From Epinephelus fuscoguttatus (taxonomy: Eukaryota > Chordata > Actinopteri > Perciformes > Serranidae), in the NCBI RefSeq assembly GCF_011397635.1, contig NC_064770.1, positions 1,027,125-1,091,124 on the forward strand: a stretch of DNA of 64,000 nt, given 5' to 3'. Positions within the stretch are counted from its first letter, which is position 1; every line of letters begins with the position of its first letter. Below are positions 56,164-64,000 of the stretch, piece by piece. The translations under genes were made by a program, and so were the position numbers. Under the pieces are notes generated by a model that did not search any database, had not been told where the DNA came from, and saw nothing but the letters and a program-made list of their open reading frames with translations.

Positions 56164-56581
56164 TTAGCTTGATATGGTTCATATTACAGGCCTAAGTGTT
56201 GTTTTGTCATACCTTGACAGTTTTGACATCAAGGGTCAATCGTCATCATCAGAAGTTGTCATCATCAGAAGCGTCACGTGATGTTGTGGTGACGTGTCCT
56301 GTAGATGTTTTATCCAGGTTGTCATTCCACCTGAGTGGTGGAATGACGGTGCCCCCTGGCGCCAGGTGCCAGGTCCACCACAGTCCATCAGGCAACAGGG
56401 GACAGGGCCCCCCACCATTAGGTAGTGTATCTGATGGCGACAACCTGGATAAAACATCTACAGGACATGTCACCACAACATCACATGACGCTTCTGATGA
56501 CGACGACTGACGCAGTCGTCGAAACTGTCAAGGTATGACAAAACAACACTTAAGCCTGTAATATGAACCATATCAAGCTAA
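56164..56581. repeat. Foldback repeat in bcl2l12 intron
   Basis: Left TAGCTTGATATGGTTCATAT, AGTGTTGTTTTGTCATACC and CTTGACAG are mirrored at the right by CTGTCAAGGTATGACAAAAC and ATATGAACCATATCAAGCTA. An inner pair repeats GTGATGTTGTGGTGAC and GATGTTTTATCCAGGTTGTC in inverse. Almost the whole 418 bp folds back. No coding capacity. Confidence 0.88.
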
Positions 56582-56621
56582 GATATATTCAAAATATTAT
56601 CTTAACTATTATATTCAAATA

Positions 56622-58189
56622 CAGTGGTGGAAAAAAGTTTTCGGACACCCTTAAAATTTTACACAGTCTCAAATATTATCATGAAATATTTGTGGAAAAA
56701 TCTTTTTTGTGTTTCAAAAGGTGTGGCTGCATTAGACAGATACAAACAAATACAAATTATATTTTTTGTTTATTGTTTACAAGAAAAACTAACAAAACTA
56801 AATTCTTGACAGTTTCAATATGTCAGTTCAAAATAAAAAATAAATAAACCATCACATCATCAAATTAATATTTAGTAGTCCTGCCATTGGCACGTAGTAG
56901 AGCTCTAATCCTGGCTGGCATGTTCCCCACGAGCCTTTCACACTGTTGAGGGGTAATCTTGTCCCATTCTTCTTGAATTACTGCTTTTAATTCTTCTAAA
57001 TTCTTTGGTTTATGCTTTGAAACAGACCTTTTGATAATCCACCACAGATTTTCAGTGGGGCTCATGTCCAGGGATTGAGCTGGCCACTCTAAGACCTGGA
57101 TACTGTGCTCCTGCAGCCAAGTTCTACTGGCCTTGGATGTGTGGCAAGGGGCATTATCTTGTTGAAACATCCAGTTTTTACCTCGACCGAACAGTGCACG
57201 CGCAGAAGGGAGCATGTGGATGGTACAATACTTGGTAGAGTTCAATGTGTCATCACAGACAGTGAGATGACCAACACCAGCAGCACTCATGCATCCCCAA
57301 ACCATGATACTGCCTCCACCATGCTTGACAGTAGGTACTGAAAATGCTGGAGATAATGCTTCGCCTGGCCTTCTGCGTACCCTCACATTAGTAGGAGGAA
57401 GATAAAGCTGGAAACTGGACTCATCTGACCACAAAATCTTCTTCCAATTCCTGGCTGTCCAGTTCTTGTGTGCCTGGGCCCAACGACACCGGGCTAACCT
57501 CTGTCTCTCATTGATCAGGGGCTTCTTGATAGCCTTGTAGGACCTTAAGCCATGATCTAAAAGTTGGCCACGTACAGTGCAGGTGGAACACTGGACACCA
57601 GTTTGGTTTGACCACTGCTGCTGAAGCTCCTGTGATGTCATTCAGCGGTTTTGCCTGCACATGCGGATCAGGATGCGGTCATTTCTTGCTGAAGAAACCC
57701 TTGGACGCCCAGATCTTGGTTTGTCTTCCAAGCTGTTGGTTCATCTGTATTTCTGCAGAGTGTATCCAACTGCTGAAGGACTGCATCTGCACTTCCTGGC
57801 TATCTGGCGGCAGCTGTACCCTTCCTGGCTGAGAATCTTTATCTTCAGGCGTGTTTCCTGCGTTAGGTTCCTTGTTTTAGCCATTTTTGTGTCTGAAGAA
57901 CTTTCAGATGTGCTGGCTTTATGTAGACACGAAGCTTGGCAACAAAAATTGTGTCTTTCAATAAAAAGAACGACCTTCATCACTGGTACCAAAATGACCC
58001 AATACTCAAAATTTCTAATGTATTTTTATGGAACCAATCAATTTTAAGTTTTGAATGGCTTTTTTAGGATTTATTTAGTATTTTGGCTGTGACTGTACTA
58101 AAAGAAATTGCACTTGAAGACCTAAGAGTGATTCTTAGTGCAATATTTCACAAATGCATGGGGTGTCCGAAAACTTTTTTCCACCACTG
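56622..58189 (-). mobile_element. Tc1/mariner element, DD34E
   Basis: 1568 bp, ends CAGTGGTGGAAAAAAGTTTT and its complement, identical over about 29 bp through TCGGACACCC, flanked by TA at 56620-56621 and 58190-58191. It is distinct from the DD38E copies in sequence and repeat length. Confidence 0.93.
56865..57884 (-). pseudogene. DD34E Tc1-type transposase with two in-frame TGA codons
   Basis: The start MAKTRNLTQETRLKIKILSQ leads an HTH (GYSCRQIARKCRCSPSA), then GRPRVSS. The catalytic motifs are WSDESSFQL, FQQDNAPCHTS and SPTENLWWI, with 34 residues between the second Asp and the Glu. The single frame of 339 codons is broken only by TGA at 57741-57743 and TGA at 57642-57644. Length and domain order are those of an intact Tc1 transposase, so this is a relatively young inactivated copy. 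Confidence 0.92.
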
Positions 58190-59361
58190 TATATGTAGTT
58201 TTTTGTCAAGCCACAAGTGTCACCCAGGTTTACATTACCAAATGTTTATGACAAAATCACTTGACAACACCGACTCCTGAATGCGCATGGCGAGAGAGGA
58301 GAGGGAGAGTCACTGTGCTGCTGCCAGAAGAGCCACTGAATGAGTTCCCTCTGAACGGTAAATCACTAAAAGAGTCTGAGAAGTCCAGGACTGTTCATAA
58401 AACATTAAGGACGCCACAGTTTATTCCACACTACTGAAGCTGCTCCTCTTTTTGGAACCACCACGGAGTCTGTAATGATTTCACTTTCAACCATGTTTGT
58501 TCTTGCCGTGCGTGACTGCATTACGTCAACATGTACACAAGTTGAAATATCGTGAGTAACGTGATGTGAATATTTACAGCCTGGGGAAAAAAAACAGTTT
58601 AGGTCTCTATAGCTAATATCAACATTCACGACAACTGTACGGGGCTGCTTTTTCATATAACTTAAATATTTACATTTTATTAAGGCTAAAAGTTGTGCAT
58701 AATTAGGGGCGGGCCACTTTGAGTGACAGGCCCTCTGCCCATAGTGTCCTCAGCTTCTCAGTTAGATCCACCTCCTTCACAGTTCCACCGTCTTGCCCAA
58801 ACATGGTCACTTCTGGCTCCAAAAAAAAAACAAGATGGTTTTGAGGTCAAGACTTCAAAACAGGAATCCACGAAGTAACGAGTGATGTCATGGTATCTAT
58901 GTCCATTATTTTCACTGTATATGTTGGGAACAGTGGACAGTGTGGGCGTATCCAAGCTCACCTGCTATTTTGGTTTAGCCCATTTCTCAAATCACCGGCT
59001 GCAGATTTATCAACATATGTGTCCCTCTGCCTTCAGATGATTTAATGAACTGAAGGAGAAACTCCTCATACAGTATAAAGCAGCTATGGACAACAAATAC
59101 TGTGAATCACTCATATTCAATTAGAGGCAAATGCAAAAATGCTTGACTGATGCCTAATGAAACAGAGCTACTAGCTGTTTGACAAACTCATCAGACTGGC
59201 TGATGATATTCTCAGTGTCTAAGACTCATTTTTCGCCAAAATACCAACAAATCTCTTTGTGCTGCTTCATTTGAATGAACCTCCCACCTGTTTGTTCCTC
59301 TCCTTTCATCTGTGCACACCAAAATACCACAGACAGAAAAATTTAAAAATACCAAACCGTC

Positions 59362-59393
59362 ATGGTGTGTGTGTGTGTGTGTGTGTGTGTGTG
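59362..59393. repeat. (TG)n microsatellite at a bcl2l12 splice donor
   Basis: About 16 TG units end 7 bp from the exon boundary at 59401; on the minus strand the intron begins GTAATTGCACACACAC. Confidence 0.93.
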
Positions 59394-59400
59394 CAATTAC

Positions 59401-59538
59401 CTAGTGTGGGGCTCAGTTTCTTTACACTGGTGGACCTCTGGGCAATCTTTTCCAGTTTCTCTGCTACTTCATCATAGAACTCTGGAGGATGGTCTGCATC
59501 AACATGAACCACAACATCATAAGATCTCAGATCAACAC
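59401..59538 (-). CDS. bcl2l12: bcl2l12 exon (138 nt)
   Basis: Encodes [20 protein letters not shown], then [14 protein letters not shown] and [11 protein letters not shown], between acceptor AAATTTAAG and donor GTAATT. It enters and leaves in phase 1, matching neighbours. The Pro-x-Phe-Tyr..Val-Ala-x-x-Leu-Glu segment has a counterpart in mammalian BCL2L12. Confidence 0.78.
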
Positions 59539-59863
59539 CTTAAATTTATTTAAAACATTAAACTTTTACCACTTTCTTCTGAAGTCATGTCAGTAATGTC
59601 CACATACATATAAAACACAGGTTAGAACCAGATGCAATCAAAGCTAAACACAGAGTTCTGTGTTTGTTTGTCAGTCAACTTCAACATGCTCCCTACAATG
59701 ATAGACAGACTGGGTGGTGGCACAAAATATTAAAGCATGCAGATTCTAAGCAATGAAAGTTTAGAAATTCACATTTTAACTTCAGGCTTAGCAGCAAGTT
59801 CATAAACCACAGTTAGAGTTAGAGCTGGTTTGGGTAGTTTTACAGTGTAATGAAAGAGCTCAC

Positions 59864-60086
59864 TGGGAGAGACAAGGGTCGGGGTCGGTTCTGGTTCTTT
59901 GGCGATTGACAGTGTGGTAGGTCTCTGAGGAGGAGATCCAGGCCTCTCTTTGTCCTTCTCTTTCTCTAACTTTAACTTGAAGATCTTGGAGAGCTTTTTC
60001 TTAAACTTCTTTCGGCTCAGCTTCTTCTGCTGTTTCTTCTCGCTGTCCTCGTCTTCTGATGTAGAGGAGGGGGATACGACATCATC
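59864..60086 (-). CDS. bcl2l12: bcl2l12 exon (223 nt), basic region
   Basis: After acceptor CTTTTCTCATAG comes an acidic start [18 protein letters not shown], then a very basic tract [20 protein letters not shown] and a Pro-rich tail, with donor GTGAGC. The Lys/Arg cluster could act as a nuclear-localisation or nucleic-acid-binding patch (inference). Phase 0 in, phase 1 out. Confidence 0.75.
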
Positions 60087-60879
60087 CTATGAGAAAAGAT
60101 TGTTCTGCTCAATATTAAGGCTGTGGTGATTCTGCTGTGAGTGTGTTAATAATTTGCCTTCATTGATATGCTTTGACTACTGCATTACTACCACATGTAC
60201 CTAATGGCAAACTAATCTCTTCCCAGTTAACTGGAAATGGAGTCCTTTTAACATACTGTTATCACATGAGAAATATAGCTTTACTCCCAGTTTATAGTAG
60301 CTATAATATATTAGATATACTGAACAGATAAGGTCATGAGTGTTCCAGAGTTCTAGAGTGTAAAGTATGTTAAACTGAATGTTAAGGCACCATAACCCAT
60401 ACACTATCAAAGTCTGTATAGTTGAAATTGTATGAATATTATACAGAGCTTGAGATAATAAAGAATAAGCACTCCAGGAAAAGGTTTCTTGTAGGGATGC
60501 AAAAAATTTATCGGCCACACATCTGTGTCACCCAATACTGGACTTGACTGCAATCGGCCTGTCAGCAAATACGATGACATTCACTAATGGCAGTGGCTAA
60601 TGTTTGTCCATTGTGTCACACATTTTTGCTCAGGCTAAAAAGCAGGGCTTGAGACTAACGGCGCCCCATTGTCCCGAGGACAGTAGAAATCAGTTTTTGG
60701 GATGAAAAGAGATCTTCCCTGGAACACCTTTGGGACAAAAGGACACAGGAAACTCACTATTGATGCATCAAGGGACGCATTGTTTCACTGATAATGCTTC
60801 ATTGTGAACAACAAATCCATGTTGAAAATCTCCTGCTGTCAGCACCAAACAGGCTGGGTCCAACTTCGTCTGATAAATT

Positions 60880-60965
60880 GCCATTCAAAAATTGCTGTAC
60901 GATATGATGCGATGCGATAGAATACGATATGGTACGATTCGATACGGTAGGATTTCGAAACGATT
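60880..60965. repeat. Degenerate ACGAT-type repeat
   Basis: Loose repetition of GATACGATA/GATATGATGCG words, as seen in the ends of some fish hAT-type elements. It lies in a bcl2l12 intron. Confidence 0.5.
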
Positions 60966-61699
60966 TATTTATTGTCAATTTACACTGAAATTTATTTTGC
61001 GTCCTCAGACAGCTCAACACAAATTAGACATAATTTACAAATTACACAAACAGCCCATACCCCTAAAAAGCACACCAAACAGTCAAATGTGGTTCATTTG
61101 TACTGAGGGATCTTTCTCTCCGGTCTTACATGTTTTAAGTTACATTCTGTTAAACTGGGAACGATAATATTTTGCTAAACTGACCATAGAAAATAGAGGT
61201 TGTGGTCTTTCTTTACAAACAAGACTAGAAGCTTAAAATGAAGAATTGGTTGTCATCTGAAATGTAAATATATAATATATAAATGCTGGCTTCACTGGGT
61301 CTTTATGGTCGTGAAAGAGGAACGCAAATAGATTGTCCAGCTCTGGCAAGTGAAACTGTGTTTGATAAATTTCGTGGCACTGCAGTTGCAGTTCTGTGTA
61401 AAGTAGAAATTCATGTCCTGAAGATAAAGTTTGTGTTTCAACAAAACCATCAGTATACCAAGAAATAAAGGACATCTGGTCATTAGTTGATAAATGTCTT
61501 GCACTATAGACCTCAGTGCTGGACAGAGACTGATAGACAGACTGACCAGCCTAATGATGTCATTGTCCTCTAAGCCCCACCACTAGAGGACACATTGGAC
61601 ACCAGTTTAAGGTGATTCTAAATGACTTGAAAACAGGCTCATCTGTCTGTAGATGTTTTGAATGTTTTTTGATATCTTATAATTCTGTGTTCTTTGCTT

Positions 61700-61836
61700 T
61701 AATTTTAAATTGTCATATGTTTGTATTATGTCTGATTTTGTGCTGCTGCCTGTCTTTGTCAGGACACTCTTGAAAAAGACATTTCTAATGTCAAGAAGTA
61801 TTTTACTCCTGGTTAAATAAAGATTAAATAAAAAAA
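61700..61836 (+). repeat. LINE 3'-tail fragment
   Basis: CAGGACACTCTTGAAAAAGA, then CTCCTGGTTAAATAAAGATT and an AAATAAA tail, a typical fish LINE 3' end. No coding part is attached. Confidence 0.65.
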
Positions 61837-61903
61837 ATAGACAAAGAGGAACTGCTTATCAAGCAAAATGTACTTTTTTAAATTAAAAAATGCAACACCT
61901 TAC

Positions 61904-62093
61904 TTCTATTTGGTCTCTGAGGTGTGACGGTTTTGTCTTGTTGTCCCTGTCCAGTGAGCGGCGTGAGCTGTTGTATCGAGGCAGCTGCTTTATGAAGTCC
62001 TTGAATCCAGAGTTCTTCTCATCTGCTGAATTGCATTCTTCAGCTTGAGAATCCCACCCATCCTTTGCTTTGGGTTGTGGCTTGGAGCTAGCA
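61904..62093 (-). CDS. bcl2l12: bcl2l12 exon (190 nt), most 5' exon found
   Basis: Acceptor TTTTCAG, donor GTAAGG; encodes ASSKPQPKAKDGWDSQAEEC, then FKDFIKQLPRYNSSRRSLDR and HLRDQIE. It starts one base into a codon, so at least one more coding exon lies upstream on the minus strand, probably beyond 62093; no convincing candidate was found to 64000. Confidence 0.72.
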
Positions 62094-62570
62094 CTGAAAA
62101 GACCAAAGTATGGTGAACTACAGGGCTGGTATCACACCATTCAGCACTATTTCAACTCAGGTTGATCCTTCATGCATCTACTGTTCTTACCATATTAGCA
62201 CACTTAAAGTAACAATCATTAAAATCCATTACAAAAAAAATCAGATGAACTTATTTTCATAGTGTCAGAAAAATGTTCATAATCCACGTGTGTATCAAAA
62301 TTTCTATCATGACTGAAATGAAACTGTATTAACTAACTGTATTGTCAGCACTCATTGACACAACACTGCATTGATGGTGGCTTTCTACATTCACAGCCAA
62401 CAAACTTAACTCATCATACTCACAGTTGATTAAACTCATTGTAATGTATTTAGTTTAATGCCAAAATCTCCAAACAATGAGTCAGAGCCACTTTAAATGA
62501 TACTGCAACAGAAACAACACCATTATGTCAAATGTGCACAGCATCCTGCGGCTCCTGCTTTTTGTGATCT
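62094..62570. other. No gene recognised
   Basis: AT-rich, presumably bcl2l12 intron. No exon with convincing splice sites was found. Confidence 0.5.
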
Positions 62571-62575
62571 TTCAT

Positions 62576-63112
62576 ACCCCTTTCCCATCAAAATTAGTGG
62601 ATGTATTTAAAAAACAGGTAAACCTGCTAAAAATAGGCGTTAGATTTTTTTCCCACTGCCAGTAGACCAGAGCTGTGTTCATGGCTCTACTGCAGGTGAG
62701 TATGCCTTTCTGTGTGAGGAGTTCTTTTCTGGTGTGTCACATTCAACATCACAGACAGGCCAGGCCAGTAAACAGTAGAGAGGAGCATGGAGGCCAATGA
62801 AAATGTACAGTGGTTACTTCTTTTTATATATCTCTTATTTATTTAGTCTCAGTGTTTGGATCAATGTTTGGAGCACTGCCTGGATGGAGAGGGATGGTAA
62901 TTTGTGGTGGCACGTCATTGCATCTCGCCGTAAAGGGACTAAAATTAGCTCGTTCATCCGGTTGTTGTCTTCTCATCAATAACAGAGCCGGAGGCGATTA
63001 ACACCTGTGACTACTGCAGTCATTTGACCTGGGTGTGAATGCCAATTAAAACCTTTTCCAAATCCAGATGTTGGCAGGTGTTAGTGGGTATTTGTGCAGT
63101 GGGAAAGGGGCT
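62576..63112. mobile_element. Non-autonomous element with CCCCTTTCCCA ends
   Basis: CCCCTTTCCCA at the left mirrors TGGGAAAGGGG at the right. Flanks CTTTCATA and CTTTATAC are similar but not identical, which could be a decayed 8-bp hAT duplication. The ORFs inside show no transposase motif. Confidence 0.5.
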
Positions 63113-63883
63113 TTATACTGTGTTTAATGCAGCCAAATCATCATATAGTTTTTTTCATTTACATACTGTATGTTTCGGTGTCAGACAATAGAACAAGTAT
63201 GAAAAATTGTCTGAACCTTTAAAGTTTCACCATAGTACCTCACTTTGCACTGACTGATTTAAGTAAAATCTGAGAGTCTCCTCAGACCATTGCACTGTGT
63301 ATTATGTGGGGAGTGACCATATTTGGAAGAGAGGGTGGAGCTGTGAAGGAGCAAGGGATGGATTTGACTTGGAGCTCGAGGACACTATCGGAAGACAGCC
63401 TGTCACTCAAACAGCCCAAACTTTCAGCCTTAAATACTTATAAACAGGTGAGAAAAATATTAACACCCCCCCCCCTCACCCACACACACACAGTTGCTGT
63501 GAATGGGGAAATTACTTAAAGAGACCTATTTTTTTGTATTTATTTTTGTTGTAAAATCTAAGAGGAGTATGCGCTCTTGGAGCCAGCCTCAAGTGGCCTA
63601 TGAAGGAACTGCAGTTTTTGGCAGTTCTGCGTTAGCGTCATTTTTCAGCCCCTGGGATTGCCGCTTGATCAGTCCTCATTTTTGTTATCTTCTCCACCGT
63701 CTTGATTGTAAGAGAGCTGGGGGGCCAATCCCACTGGGTTCAGCTGTACTGTGTACCTGCTGCCATGGCTGAAATTCAGATTTTGTTTTGTCCTCCACAT
63801 GGTGTCATACCACACTGGGAGCATTTCAGAAGCAGAGCATTTTGCCTGCCTGATTTTGTAGAATTGCAGATTTTTTTGATTTG
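63113..63883. other. No gene recognised
   Basis: A C-rich then CA tract lies at 63464-63492. Short open frames have no recognisable domain. Confidence 0.5.
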
Positions 63884-64000
63884 GTCATTCATTCATTCAT
63901 TCATCTTCTAACCGCTTCATCCTCTTGAGGGTCGCGGGGGGGCTGGAGCCTATCCCAGCTGACATTGGGCGAGAGGCAGGGTACACCCTGGACAGGTCGC
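63884..64000 (-). repeat. LINE-tail-like interspersed repeat (copy 3, cut by window edge)
   Basis: On the minus strand it ends with AGAAGATGAATGAATGAATG, and the plus-strand sequence TGTCCAGGGTGTACCCTGCC is represented by its complement near 63980. The (ATTC)n run at 63884-63903 is the tail, so the element faces left. Confidence 0.82.

Larger units (their letters stand above)
54892..59400. other. bcl2l12 4.5-kb intron hosting repeats
   Basis: No host coding sequence seen. It contains a foldback repeat (56164-56581), a Tc1/mariner element (56622-58189), and non-coding stretches at 55700-55880 and 58690-58960 with the look of decayed short repeats. Confidence 0.6.

Overview
The window looks like teleost fish nuclear DNA: it is AT-rich and microsatellite-rich, carries intron-containing host genes and is dominated by fish-type transposable elements. 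No prokaryotic, plasmid or viral genome architecture is present. Two host loci can be recognised. A tetraspanin ends on the plus strand (84-nt exon 6362-6445 and last exon 7465-7533, with TE debris 1-6123 upstream). A BCL2L12-like gene lies on the minus strand, with six phase-compatible coding exons between 62093 and 52031; its first exon(s) were not found.

Layout. 1-6.3 kb: partial BED-finger frame, LINE endonuclease fragment, hAT-like debris, a 650-bp foldback repeat and a Tc1/mariner element with DD38E spacing. 6.3-7.5 kb: tetraspanin 3' exons. 7.5-14.2 kb: non-coding DNA, a repeat family interrupted by a 1-kb TTAA-flanked foldback element, and an antisense solo LTR. 14.2-36.7 kb: one BEL/Pao LTR retrotransposon swollen from about 7 kb to 22.5 kb by nested insertions. 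36.7-39.4 kb: L2-type LINE and a scrambled gypsy pol fragment. 39.4-44.1 kb: L1-like LINE with a MULE-like MITE inside ORF1. 44.1-48.5 kb: piggyBac-like and hAT-like ends and LINE fragments. 48.5-50.1 kb: second DD38E copy. 50.3-51.2 kb: broken LINE. 52.0-62.1 kb: the bcl2l12 gene with a DD34E element and a foldback repeat in one intron. 62.1-64 kb: repeats.

The central finding is the nesting inside the BEL/Pao element. A 12.6-kb CACTA (EnSpm-like) transposon with CACTG/CACTA ends splits gag at 15078/27708; the reading frame is continuous once the element and one AA duplication are discounted. The CACTA carries a zinc-finger DDE transposase, a spliced SAMD3-like second gene and a 54-nt exon matching a MARK-family kinase, with acceptor and donor intact. 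A hAT-like element (22104-23939) sits in the second gene, and a Harbinger-like element (22502-23610) sits in that. A separate L1-like LINE (29770-32550) interrupts the BEL gag-pol frame with 13-bp duplications. All large coding regions of the mobile elements except L1 ORF1 carry frameshifts or stops, so this is a fossil record of successive insertions. No defence system, CRISPR array or biosynthetic cluster was seen.
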